Source: Aliiglaciecola sp. CAU 1673
GTDB lineage: Bacteria; Pseudomonadota; Gammaproteobacteria; Enterobacterales; Alteromonadaceae
DNA: 64,000 nt
Direction: 5' to 3'
NCBI RefSeq assembly: GCF_029223185.1
Contig: NZ_JARHUG010000012.1
Span: forward strand, 85,022 to 149,021
The translations under genes and the position numbers were made by a program. Under the pieces are notes generated by a model. It was given only the letters and a program-made list of their open reading frames with translations, had not been told where the DNA came from and made no database searches. Below, piece by piece: positions 1 to 7,674 of the stretch; the first letter of the stretch is position 1; every line of letters starts with the position of its first letter.

Positions 1-276
1 CTTTTGCAGGTTGCGCGCCCTGGCGTAGTAGCCTAACCCTGTCCAGTGATGCAGCACTTCATCTTCGGCAGCATCTGCCAGACTGACGGCATCGGGAAAG
101 CGCGCCATAAAGCGCTGGTAGTAGGGGATCACTGTCGTCACCTGGGTTTGCTGCAACATGATCTCCGATACCCACACCGAATACGGGGTTTTATTCTGCT
201 GCCAGGGCAGGTCCTTGCGACCGGATTTATCAAACCAGTTCAGAATACGCTGCGAAAACACGCTGGATGAAGGCAA
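1..276 (-). CDS. mutY: A/G-specific adenine glycosylase MutY, N-terminal part (truncated by window edge)
   Basis: MutY removes adenine mispaired with 8-oxoguanine in base excision repair. The 92 visible codons read on the minus strand give typical MutY N-terminal blocks: a [14 protein letters not shown] segment, [10 protein letters not shown], and [17 protein letters not shown] at the window edge. The C-terminal part, including the iron-sulfur cluster and 8-oxoG recognition domain, lies outside the window. The start is probably TTG at 276, preceded by AGGA at a good distance; a GTG at 261 is the alternative. No in-frame ATG gives the conserved N-terminus. It is divergent from the hydrolase gene and lies close to trmB, much as mutY and trmB are neighbours in E. 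coli. Confidence 0.9.
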   Translation of the reverse strand, partial: MPSSSVFSQRILNWFDKSGRKDLPWQQNKTPYSVWVSEIMLQQTQVTTVIPYYQRFMARFPDAVSLADAAEDEVLHHWTGLGYYARARNLQK

Positions 277-350
277 AAGATGTCCTGGATTACTGCTTTA
301 GGCGAGGGCTGTTATGATAACAAAAGCTGCAACTGAAAAAAGTCCATCCA

Positions 351-1052
351 ATGAGTAATGACCTTCCCGTGGTGTTCTTACCTGGCACCCAATGTGACGA
401 GCGCATGTGGATGCCCCTTTGGCGCATGATGTCTGTACCTGACCGGCGCTATGTTCCTTTGCAATGGGCAGAGACACTGGAGCAAATGCAAAGCCTCACC
501 GAGCATGCCGTTGATGGTGACAAAGTGCACCTGGTGGGGTTTTCCATGGGTGGGTATATTGCGACCCTTTTTGCATTGGCACATCCGCAGCAGATCGCCT
601 CTCTCACTTTGATTGGCTTTTCTTCCGCCGGTTTGGATCCTCAGGAAATCCAGGCCAGAAGGCTGATTATCAACGCCTTGGAGAAAGGTCAGTTCCGTCC
701 TATGTCAGAAGAGCGTCTGGCACAGATGGTTGAGCCTGGTGGCATAGACGCCGGAGCGGCCAGGCAAGTGGTGCGTGCCATGGAAGAGGACCTTGGCGGT
801 TCGGTGCTAAAATACCATCTCAAAGCGGCTTCTGAGCGCCCGGACCTCACCCAAGCCCTGGCGGAAAGTGGTCTTGTTATCAATATACTCGCCGCTGAGT
901 TAGATAAGGTTGCCCCGCTTAAGAAGCTGCAAGCAATGCATCAACAGATATCTGGCAGTCGCTTTCATCTTTTTGCTGGCGCCGGACATATGCTGCCGTT
1001 AGAGCAGCCCGCCGCATTGGCAGCGTGTCTAAGCGGCCTACTTTGTAGTTAA
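351..1052 (+). CDS. alpha/beta-fold hydrolase
   Basis: A 233-residue single-domain alpha/beta hydrolase. It starts with the oxyanion-type strand VVFLPGTQCD, has the nucleophile elbow GFSMGGY (Ser about residue 66) and ends with the general-base histidine in GAGHMLPLEQP. The likely acid is the Asp in AAELDKVAP. No signal peptide is present, so it is cytoplasmic. The fold resembles small esterases of the BioH/MenH/PcaD type, but nothing in the sequence or the neighbours fixes the substrate. It is transcribed divergently from mutY and is followed by its own intrinsic terminator before trmB. Confidence 0.85.
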   Translation: MSNDLPVVFLPGTQCDERMWMPLWRMMSVPDRRYVPLQWAETLEQMQSLTEHAVDGDKVHLVGFSMGGYIATLFALAHPQQIASLTLIGFSSAGLDPQEIQARRLIINALEKGQFRPMSEERLAQMVEPGGIDAGAARQVVRAMEEDLGGSVLKYHLKAASERPDLTQALAESGLVINILAAELDKVAPLKKLQAMHQQISGSRFHLFAGAGHMLPLEQPAALAACLSGLLCS

Positions 1053-1085
1053 TAGCTTGCCTTCAGCCTTGTATTGGCTGTGGGG

Positions 1086-1114
1086 AACGGCATAATACGC
1101 CGTTTTTTATTTTT
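1086..1114 (+). terminator. intrinsic terminator after the hydrolase gene
   Basis: Stem AACGGC (1086-1091) pairs with GCCGTT (1099-1104) around a 7-base loop and is followed by a T-rich tail (TTTTATTTTT). It lies 34 bases after the hydrolase stop codon and 24 bases before trmB, so it should separate the two units. Confidence 0.75.
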
Positions 1115-1137
1115 GCCTAACTTTTAGACGAGTGACT

Positions 1138-1854
1138 ATGAGCGATACCACCCCCCAGCAAGAGCAGGACAAAGGCGTTTACATCCGCAAAATACGCAGT
1201 TTTGTGAAGCGTGAGGGCCGGCTGACCAAGGGACAGGCTAGGGCCATCGAAGCCAATTGGCCAACCATGGGGCTGAGTGTTGAGCAGGGGGGGCTCGATT
1301 TTACCGAGGTGTTTGGGCGCGCCGCCCCTGTGGTGCTGGAAATCGGCTTCGGTATGGGCAAGTCACTGGTGGAAATGGCCGCCAATGAGCCGGATAAAGA
1401 CTTTATTGGTATCGAAGTGCATCGTCCAGGCATTGGTGCTTGTCTTGGCGATGCCGAGGAAATTGGGCTGACTAACCTACGCGTGTTTGAGCATGATGCT
1501 GTAGAGGTGCTGGCGCAGTGTATTCCAGACGGTAGCCTGGCCAGAATGCAGCTGTATTTTCCCGATCCCTGGCATAAAAAACGTCACCACAAACGTCGTA
1601 TAGTACAAGCGGATTTTGCCCAGAAAGTCAGGCAAAAGCTGGCCATCGGCGGTGTCTGGCATATGGCGACCGATTGGGAAAACTATGCTGAACATATGCT
1701 GGAAGTGATGAACCAGGCGCCTGGTTACAAGAATCTGTCTGCGGATGGTACTTATGTGCCACGTCCTGAGTTCAGGCCCCTGACCAAGTTTGAGCAACGT
1801 GGACATAGGTTGGGGCATGGGGTGTGGGATCTGATGTTTGAGAGGGTGGAATAA
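1138..1854 (+). CDS. trmB: tRNA (guanine-N7-)-methyltransferase TrmB
   Basis: TrmB uses S-adenosylmethionine to methylate N7 of G46 in the tRNA variable loop. The 238-residue protein is colinear with E. coli TrmB (239 aa). It has the basic N-terminal block [20 protein letters not shown]-binding motif [11 protein letters not shown], the GIEVHRPG strand, catalytic-region motif [15 protein letters not shown] and the conserved C-terminus [23 protein letters not shown] 1138 is preferred; an in-frame GTG at 1132 would add two residues. It is separated by 2 bases from rsmC, so the two rRNA/tRNA methyltransferase genes probably form one transcript. Confidence 0.96.
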   Translation: MSDTTPQQEQDKGVYIRKIRSFVKREGRLTKGQARAIEANWPTMGLSVEQGGLDFTEVFGRAAPVVLEIGFGMGKSLVEMAANEPDKDFIGIEVHRPGIGACLGDAEEIGLTNLRVFEHDAVEVLAQCIPDGSLARMQLYFPDPWHKKRHHKRRIVQADFAQKVRQKLAIGGVWHMATDWENYAEHMLEVMNQAPGYKNLSADGTYVPRPEFRPLTKFEQRGHRLGHGVWDLMFERVE

Positions 1855-1856
1855 GC

Positions 1857-2876
1857 ATGCTCAGTCCTGCCAGTCAGTTACTGGTTCGCAATCAGGAACG
1901 TTTTTCCGAAGGCCGCTGGTTGTTGGTCAATCCTCAGGATAGCGCCGTATTTAGCGCCTTATCCGGTGATCTCTATGGTTACCATCAATATTTCGATATC
2001 TATCAGCAAGCCAGTCGTATAAAAGCAAAGCATCACCATTTCGGTGCCGAGTACCCACAGAGCGAGAAATTTGACGGCATCTGCATCTATATGCCCAAAG
2101 CCAAAGAGCAGGCCGAGATGTTACTGGCCAACCTGGTGCATTGTTTGCTGCCAGGCGGGCAGATCTTGTTGGTCGGCGACAACAAAGGCGGGGTTAAAAG
2201 TTCGCCTAAATTGATGGCGCCTTATGCCGAGCACTGCAACAAAGTGGATTCGGCCAGGCACTGTGCCTTATACGGCGCCATTCCGGATAAAGCGGCCAAA
2301 GCCTTCAAGCTTGAAAGCTGGATTAAGCAATTCAAATTGCAGGTGGCTGGTGTGGATATCACTTTGTGTTCACTGCCAGGGGTGTTTAGTCATGGCAGTT
2401 TGGATCTGGGTACCAAACTATTGCTGGAGCAGATCAAGGAGGTACCTAATGGCCCGGTGCTGGACTTCGGATGCGGCGCCGGCATTATTGGTTGTTATTT
2501 AGGACTGATGAATCCCAAGGCCAAACCGCTGATGGTGGATGTCAGTGCTCTGGCCATTTTCAGCGCCAGCCAAAGCGCCAAGGCCAATGGCCTGGAGGCG
2601 GAGGCGTTGCCTTCCAATGGCCTTAGCGAAGTCAAAGGCAGTTTTGCCGGTGTCTACACTAACCCGCCTTTTCATACCGGGTTGAACACCGATTACCAGG
2701 TTACCGCAGATTTCTGCAAGCAAATCAGACCCTTATTGCGTCCTAATGGGCCGCTTTACATGGTCGCCAATAGCTTCTTGCGATACCAACCCCTGCTCGA
2801 ACAAAGTCTGGGCGCTGTGGAGATCTTGCTCGACGGTACCAAGTTTCGGGTTTATCGCTGTCATCGTCTGCGTTAG
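1857..2876 (+). CDS. rsmC: 16S rRNA (guanine1207-N2)-methyltransferase RsmC
   Basis: RsmC methylates G1207 of 16S rRNA in the 30S subunit. At 339 residues it has the family's usual two-domain build: a degenerate N-terminal methyltransferase-like domain (about 1-160) and an active C-terminal domain with SAM motif VLDFGCGAGIIG (about residue 201) and the base-flipping catalytic motif NPPFH (about 270). Its start is 2 bases after the trmB stop. The pair trmB-rsmC suggests co-expression of RNA modification enzymes. Downstream lies the non-coding inverted-repeat element at 2959-3225. Confidence 0.95.
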   Translation: MLSPASQLLVRNQERFSEGRWLLVNPQDSAVFSALSGDLYGYHQYFDIYQQASRIKAKHHHFGAEYPQSEKFDGICIYMPKAKEQAEMLLANLVHCLLPGGQILLVGDNKGGVKSSPKLMAPYAEHCNKVDSARHCALYGAIPDKAAKAFKLESWIKQFKLQVAGVDITLCSLPGVFSHGSLDLGTKLLLEQIKEVPNGPVLDFGCGAGIIGCYLGLMNPKAKPLMVDVSALAIFSASQSAKANGLEAEALPSNGLSEVKGSFAGVYTNPPFHTGLNTDYQVTADFCKQIRPLLRPNGPLYMVANSFLRYQPLLEQSLGAVEILLDGTKFRVYRCHRLR

Positions 2877-2958
2877 TCTCTGCCACTTTTTAGTGCACTT
2901 TTGCTCCAGATCACAGCAATGTCATGATGGGTTAATGAATCTGTCATGACGTCCTTGT

Positions 2959-3225
2959 ATACCAAGTCTCCTAATGATGCGGTCTCTCAGCGAGAGACAA
3001 AATGTTCACTGGCAAGGCGGGGTCCTGCAGGTTTAGCGGGCCTAAATCAAAGGGGCCAAACAAAGCCAGAGTGCATTTTGACCTCGCCCGCAGGGAGCGG
3101 CCAGAAAGGCTTGTCTCGGTGTTACAGCTTCTTGACATAGACCCCACTATGCCTTTGAAGCTGTGCCTTGATCTAAGCCTTTCTGGCCTGCTCTGAGCTG
3201 AGCACATCATTAGGAGACTTGGTAT
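2959..3225. repeat. 267-bp element with 21-bp perfect terminal inverted repeats and nested hairpins
   Basis: Positions 2959-2979 (ATACCAAGTCT...GATG) are the exact reverse complement of 3205-3225 (CATC...AGACTTGGTAT). Inside are further perfect stems: 2982-2988 with 2992-2998 (GTCTCTC/GAGAGAC), 2998-3004 with 3074-3080 (CAAAATG/CATTTTG), 3032-3036 with 3042-3046, and 3099-3112 with 3175-3188 (14 bp), which encloses 3124-3131 with 3157-3164 and 3136-3140 with 3147-3151. The whole could fold as a multi-branched cruciform or RNA. It holds no plausible gene. The size, inverted ends and A/T-rich junctions fit a MITE-like non-autonomous element; a structured RNA is the alternative. Single copy in this window. 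Confidence 0.8.
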
Positions 3226-3357
3226 TAACTTTGCGCCCGACAAACGCACAGCCCAACTGGGCGTCTCATGGATGAGTAGAAATTGGCACTTAAATTGAGT
3301 AACACAGATGGGAATCGCGGTTCTGTTCAGGCAAAGGCAAGATTGGAGGAAGATCCC

Positions 3358-3591
3358 ATGTCAGACCTAATGCACAATCCGGTAAATTTTGGCTGCCACC
3401 CTGCCATGGCGGCTATTGAACAAAATATTTGTGATCTGAAGGCGCGTATCGCCCTGTGCAATGAATTGATCAGGGAAGAGCCTGAATTCAAATATCAGCA
3501 TGAATTAGAGCGAGATTGGCTGCTGCGCCAGGTGTTTGAGCAAAATTTCAGGCTCTCAAAGTTCGAATTCCAGGTGCGATTACCGCAATAA
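3358..3591 (+). CDS. small protein of unknown function (77 aa)
   Basis: Not recognised. The 77-residue product is highly charged and mostly helical in character (an AIEQNICDLKARIALCNELI helix followed by EFKYQHELERDWLLRQ), with two cysteines and no signal peptide or membrane segment. ATG 3358 is chosen because GGAGGA lies 7 bases upstream; a TTG at 3285 in the same frame has no such site. It sits alone between the 267-bp inverted-repeat element and the glgA leader. A second copy of the element's 11-base end (3619-3629) lies just beyond it, so it may be cargo of a small mobile unit. It could equally be a lineage-specific chromosomal gene. Confidence 0.6.
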   Translation: MSDLMHNPVNFGCHPAMAAIEQNICDLKARIALCNELIREEPEFKYQHELERDWLLRQVFEQNFRLSKFEFQVRLPQ

Positions 3592-3653
3592 TCTTCCGTT
3601 TCCAGCAATAACAGAACAAGACTTGGTATAAGGACTGGTTTGAGCCGGTCCCT

Positions 3654-3743
3654 ATGCGCTATGCTCGTCTGCACGAATTAGTAAAGCCGGTTTATGGCGT
3701 GCACTACGAGGTGACCGGCAGTTCGAAGATGAGTTTGCTATGA
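3654..3743 (+). CDS. possible 29-codon leader ORF overlapping the glgA start
   Basis: From ATG 3654 an open frame of 29 codons (MRYARLHELVKPVYGVHYEV..., ending SKMSLL) stops at TGA 3741-3743, which overlaps the glgA ATG in an ATGA arrangement. The frame stays open upstream to 3612 without another start. The ribosome site before 3654 is weak. The overlap suggests translational coupling with glgA, or a remnant of the end of a longer gene. Not recognised. Confidence 0.3.
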   Translation: MRYARLHELVKPVYGVHYEVTGSSKMSLL

Positions 3744-5182
3744 AAGTGCTATTTGTCGTCTCTGAAGTGGAAGATCTGGCCAAAACCGGTGGTCTGGCTG
3801 ATGTGGCGAAATCCTTGCCCATCGCTTTACGTGCCTTGGGGCATGATGTACGGATCGTTAAACCTTATTACAAGGAAATGGCCGACAAATTCAAGTTGCC
3901 CAATATCACTGACGAGCAACACCTTGTTCAGGGTGACAAAGAATATAGATTCAATATCAAACGCCTTGAATTGGAAACTGTGCCGGTTTATTGCATCGAT
4001 TATCCAGACTATTTTTATCGGGCAGGCCTTTATTCAGATGGCTATCAGCCTTTCGGAGACAACGCAGAGCGTTTCTCTTTCTTCTCTTTAGCTGCATTGC
4101 AGGCCGCTAAAGCCCTAGATTTTCAACCGGATATTGTGCATTGCAATGATTGGCATACTTCGCTTTGCTGCTTTTTGCTCAAGCAGGACAACTCCGGCTT
4201 TTTTGCCCATACCAAATCTCTGCTTACGGTACATAATGGCGCGTTCCAGGGGCATTATCGATTTGCCGATATTCCGGCACTCAAGCCCTACCACGAGCTC
4301 GCTGCGCAAATAGATGGCCACGGGCAATTGAATTTTTTGCGCATGGGCATTCTTTACGCCGACAAAATCAATGCGGTCAGTCCCAATTATGGGGCGGAGT
4401 TGTTAACACCTCTTGGCTCTCATCATCTGTATCACGAGTTTCACAGCCGTGCAGAGGATGTCAGTGGCATACTCAACGGCTGTGACTACCAGCAATGGGA
4501 TCCCTCCACCGATCCTTGGTTGCCAGCGAATTACAATGCTGATTCCCTGCAAGGCAAACAGCAGTGCAAAGCGGCCTTGCAAACCGAAGTGGGGCTGCCG
4601 GTCAATGAACGCGTGCCGTTGATCGGTATGCTTTGCCGATTGACCGAACAAAAAGGCTTTGGCTACCTGCTGCCCATACTTAACCAACTGTTACAGCATA
4701 ATGTGCAGTTGTTGGTGATAGGTACGGGCGATCCGGTGATCAGTGATGTGCTCAAATACACGGCCGAGCAGCATCCGGATAAGTTTGTTTTTCGCAATGA
4801 TTTCAGTACTCGCATGGCCCATTTGTTGGAAGCCGGCAGCGACTTTTTCCTGATGCCCTCTTTATTTGAGCCTTGCGGTCTCAATCAGATGTATAGCCTG
4901 GCTTTTGGTACCGTTCCTATTGTGCGTGCAGTGGGGGGGTTGAAGGATACGGTGCTGGACCTTCAACATTTGCCTGAGCGTGCCACCGGTTTTGTTTTTG
5001 ATGCCCCGGAAAGTAACGCGTTGCTCAATTGCTTACGGCGTGCACTGTTGTTTTATCATGAGTACCCCAAAGGATTTGTACAGATGCAAAAGCGCGGTAT
5101 GAAAACCCGCTTTACCTGGCATGATGCGGCGCTAAATTACCAGGCGTTGTATCAGGATTGCGGACGCAAATTCGGAGGATAG
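3740..5182 (+). CDS. glgA: glycogen synthase GlgA (ADP-glucose type, GT5)
   Basis: Transfers glucose from ADP-glucose to the non-reducing ends of alpha-1,4-glucan. The 480-residue length and the two Rossmann domains fit bacterial GlgA. Visible motifs are the N-terminal ADP-glucose site KTGGLADV (residues 15-22), VHCNDWHTSL, the hinge PNYGAELLTPLG, and C-terminal catalytic motifs RLTEQKGFGYL and the Glu in SLFEPCGLNQMY. No glgB, glgC or glgX lies in the window, so the gene stands apart from a classical glg operon. Its ATG overlaps the stop of a 29-codon leader ORF. The next small gene begins 6 bases after its stop. Confidence 0.95.
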   Translation: MKVLFVVSEVEDLAKTGGLADVAKSLPIALRALGHDVRIVKPYYKEMADKFKLPNITDEQHLVQGDKEYRFNIKRLELETVPVYCIDYPDYFYRAGLYSDGYQPFGDNAERFSFFSLAALQAAKALDFQPDIVHCNDWHTSLCCFLLKQDNSGFFAHTKSLLTVHNGAFQGHYRFADIPALKPYHELAAQIDGHGQLNFLRMGILYADKINAVSPNYGAELLTPLGSHHLYHEFHSRAEDVSGILNGCDYQQWDPSTDPWLPANYNADSLQGKQQCKAALQTEVGLPVNERVPLIGMLCRLTEQKGFGYLLPILNQLLQHNVQLLVIGTGDPVISDVLKYTAEQHPDKFVFRNDFSTRMAHLLEAGSDFFLMPSLFEPCGLNQMYSLAFGTVPIVRAVGGLKDTVLDLQHLPERATGFVFDAPESNALLNCLRRALLFYHEYPKGFVQMQKRGMKTRFTWHDAALNYQALYQDCGRKFGG

Positions 5183-5187
5183 GGCTG

Positions 5188-5499
5188 TTGTTGTATCGAT
5201 GGATAACTTTGCTATTGATGACCGTTAGCATGTGCACGGTGGCTATGCCCGAGCAATGTATTCAATTGCCCACCCGCACAGAGCCTTGTCCACACCTTAT
5301 TTATAAAAAGATGCCTAGATCATTGCAGGCAACCAAACAGGACGAGCCGCTTGTTTGTGTTTGCCTGACTGACTTCGATGCCTTGCTGAAGGTACCGAAA
5401 AATGAGGTAGAGCGGGTCAGGCAGCAGATGGCACTGCGCCAACTGTCGGAGCAAATGCAAATGACGCCGAACCAGTTGCTTGAGTTAGTGCAATATTAG
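5188..5499 (+). CDS. small secreted protein of unknown function
   Basis: Not recognised. The 103-residue product begins with a likely signal peptide (LYRWITLLLMTVSMCTVAM, cleavage near Ala19), followed by a Cys-containing mature part (Cys in PEQC, EPCPH, VCVCL) and a helical C-terminus rich in Gln, Met and Glu. TTG 5188 is chosen because GGAGG lies 9 bases upstream at 5174-5178; a TTG at 5158 inside glgA lacks a ribosome site. It follows glgA by 6 bases and may be co-transcribed. It converges with the DUF3293 gene, overlapping it by four bases at the stops. Confidence 0.6.
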   Translation: MLYRWITLLLMTVSMCTVAMPEQCIQLPTRTEPCPHLIYKKMPRSLQATKQDEPLVCVCLTDFDALLKVPKNEVERVRQQMALRQLSEQMQMTPNQLLELVQY

Positions 5500-5918
5500 G
5501 TGGCTACCCTGATATAGGGGGCAAATGGCCCAAGATTGACTTCAGAACGCCCGGCAGCCAGGCAAGGCATCAACCAAAGTTGATCATCCTCTACCCAGTA
5601 AAAGGCATTTTGGTGGTATTCAACGGCCAGTTGCATCGCCTGATCGAAGCGGCAAGATATCGCAAAACCCGGCTCCTGATGGCGTAAATCCAGGCTGGCG
5701 CCGGTCATTTCAACGTAGGGTAACTCTAATCCTTGCAGGCGCTTTTCAAAGGTGTTGTGAAGTGCGCTATTGCGCTTCTCGACCAAGACTTCGCCAGCTG
5801 GATTGCAGGCGGTGATGATCGCAAACTGGCTGGAAAAGACGGGTTTTTGTGCACACAAAAACTGAACAGTCTGATATTGTTGCCATAACGCCGCTGGTAT
5901 TGCATGTTTGGTGCTCAT
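5496..5918 (-). CDS. DUF3293 domain-containing protein
   Basis: A soluble protein of about 140 residues resembling the DUF3293 family: the FAIITACNPAGE strand, the EKRNSALHNTFEKRL helix and a C-terminal WLMPC. The family has no established function. The start ATG 5918 is preferred (GGA a few bases upstream); an in-frame ATG at 5927 and a TTG at 5972 are possible but add a poorly conserved tail. It is convergent with the small secreted protein gene and divergent from the histidine kinase gene at 6031. Confidence 0.65.
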   Translation of the reverse strand: MSTKHAIPAALWQQYQTVQFLCAQKPVFSSQFAIITACNPAGEVLVEKRNSALHNTFEKRLQGLELPYVEMTGASLDLRHQEPGFAISCRFDQAMQLAVEYHQNAFYWVEDDQLWLMPCLAAGRSEVNLGPFAPYIRVAT

Positions 5919-6030
5919 AAATTCCATTTGCAATTGGGTGAAAAGTTTTCTTTTTTCAAAAGATTGTATCAATATGGTGTTACGGAGAGACTCCGCTTCA
6001 TTAGATTTTAGTCAGGCTGGCAATCACTAG

Positions 6031-7674
6031 ATGACAGAAAACACGCCCATATCATCCATCAAGAACCTGTTTATCTGGGTGGTGATGTCTATTACTGCTG
6101 TGGTGTTGATTTTGGCATCAGCCATTTCTTTGTATGTGCAGATCAGCAAGTACAAGGAAGAAATGGTCGAGGAAGTGCAGATCTACGCCAAGCTAATAGC
6201 AGGCTATGCGGCCGGTGGTATTGCTTTTAATGACTCACTTTCCGAGGACAAAAACCTGGAAAGCCTGAGTGCCGCAGACATTGTCACCCATGTGCATATC
6301 TACAAAGTTAACCCTGCAGGACAACTGGAGTTTTTTGCCAGCTACAACAAAATGGGGCAAGCCAAAATCCCGGTGATGGTCAATCGCACCGAAGAACTGG
6401 TAGAACCCAAGTTTTCTAATGATGTGTTGGAGCTGATGCGTCCGATTCACGTGGAAAACAATTTAGTTGGATATATTTATTTGCAGGCGTCGGTGGAGAC
6501 GCTGAATGAGCTTACCTACAGCACTATCTACATCACTCTTGCCGTCCTGCTATTAGCCCTGCTGTTGTCACTGGTCATGACGCTGCGAATGCAACAACGC
6601 ATCACCCGGCCGATAGAGGCGCTGGTGCATCTGGTGCAGGATGTCTCCCAACGCAAGGAATACTCCATCAGGGCTAAGTCATCCAACCTCAAAGAGCTGG
6701 ATATTCTGGCCGAAGCCTTCAATGAGATGCTGGATAAGATAGAGCAACATAACAAACGCCAGCAGGAAGCTGAGGATGAATATCGGCGCCTGAATTTGAG
6801 CCTGGAGGAGAAGGTTAATCAGCGCACCACCGCGCTTAAGGAAGCCAATAAAGAGTTGATTCAGACGCTGGAGAAATTGCATCAGTTCCAGCGGCAGATG
6901 GTGCAAAACGAGAAAATGGCCTCCCTTGGAGATATGGTGGCGGGTGTGGCCCATGAGGTTAATACGCCCATCGGTTTGGGTGTGACCGCATCGACCATGA
7001 TGTTGGACCGCCTGAAGCAGCTGCAACAAGACTTCGAGAAGAAGAATCTTAAGGCCAGTTCATTGGCTAAGTTTATCGCCGAAGGCGAAGAAAACCTGAA
7101 TATTATCTACCGTAACCTGAACCGTGCGGCAGAGCTTATCTCCAGCTTTAAGCAGGTGGCAGTGGACCAGACCAGCGAGAGCACCCGCGTATTTGGCTTC
7201 TCGCAACTGATGGATGAAATTCTGCTGTCAATGCGCCCAAGGCTCAAAAAGCTGCCCCATGAGATAAAGTTGCATTGTGATCCCGATCTAACCCTGGAAA
7301 GTAAGGCCGGGCCTATCAATCAGATCATGATCAACCTGATTATGAACTCGGTGATCCATGGCTTTGAGTTTATGGAAAAGGGCACCATCGATATTTATGT
7401 GGAAATGCAGGGCGACACCAAGTTGTGCATTCGCTACTGTGACAACGGCCGTGGTATTCCTGAACACTTATGTAAGCGCATCTTCGATCCCTTTGTGACT
7501 ACTAAGCGTGGCCAGGGTGGCAGTGGTTTGGGCATGCATTTGGTCTTTAACCTGGTAACCCAGGCGCTTAACGGCTCCATTACGGTCAGTAGTGAGGAAG
7601 GTAAGGGCGTGGAATTCCTGATAATCTTCCCTGTCAGGCGGGTGGAACCCTCTAAGGTGGCGAAAAGCTCATGA
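6031..7674 (+). CDS. membrane sensor histidine kinase (CHASE8-like sensor, HAMP)
   Basis: A 547-residue transmembrane kinase. TM1 spans about 12-35 and TM2 about 166-185, with a periplasmic sensor of about 130 residues between them. The sensor has the pattern LIAGYAAGGIAFND...L..LSAADIVTHVHIY, which looks like CHASE8. HAMP (about 187-240) and a coiled coil (240-295) follow. The phospho-acceptor is His308 in VAHEVNTP; the ATP-binding domain has an N box at N435/N439, DNGRGIP at 471-477 and GGSGLGMHL near 500. There is no receiver or DNA-binding domain. Its TGA overlaps the ATG of a YfiR-family gene (ATGA), so the two are probably co-translated. The cognate regulator is not certain; arcA follows but has a separate leader. 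Confidence 0.9.
   Translation: MTENTPISSIKNLFIWVVMSITAVVLILASAISLYVQISKYKEEMVEEVQIYAKLIAGYAAGGIAFNDSLSEDKNLESLSAADIVTHVHIYKVNPAGQLEFFASYNKMGQAKIPVMVNRTEELVEPKFSNDVLELMRPIHVENNLVGYIYLQASVETLNELTYSTIYITLAVLLLALLLSLVMTLRMQQRITRPIEALVHLVQDVSQRKEYSIRAKSSNLKELDILAEAFNEMLDKIEQHNKRQQEAEDEYRRLNLSLEEKVNQRTTALKEANKELIQTLEKLHQFQRQMVQNEKMASLGDMVAGVAHEVNTPIGLGVTASTMMLDRLKQLQQDFEKKNLKASSLAKFIAEGEENLNIIYRNLNRAAELISSFKQVAVDQTSESTRVFGFSQLMDEILLSMRPRLKKLPHEIKLHCDPDLTLESKAGPINQIMINLIMNSVIHGFEFMEKGTIDIYVEMQGDTKLCIRYCDNGRGIPEHLCKRIFDPFVTTKRGQGGSGLGMHLVFNLVTQALNGSITVSSEEGKGVEFLIIFPVRRVEPSKVAKSS

Noticed and set aside
3285..3357. Longer TTG-start version of the 77-aa gene
   Set aside because: No ribosome site at the TTG, whereas GGAGGA is well placed before ATG 3358.
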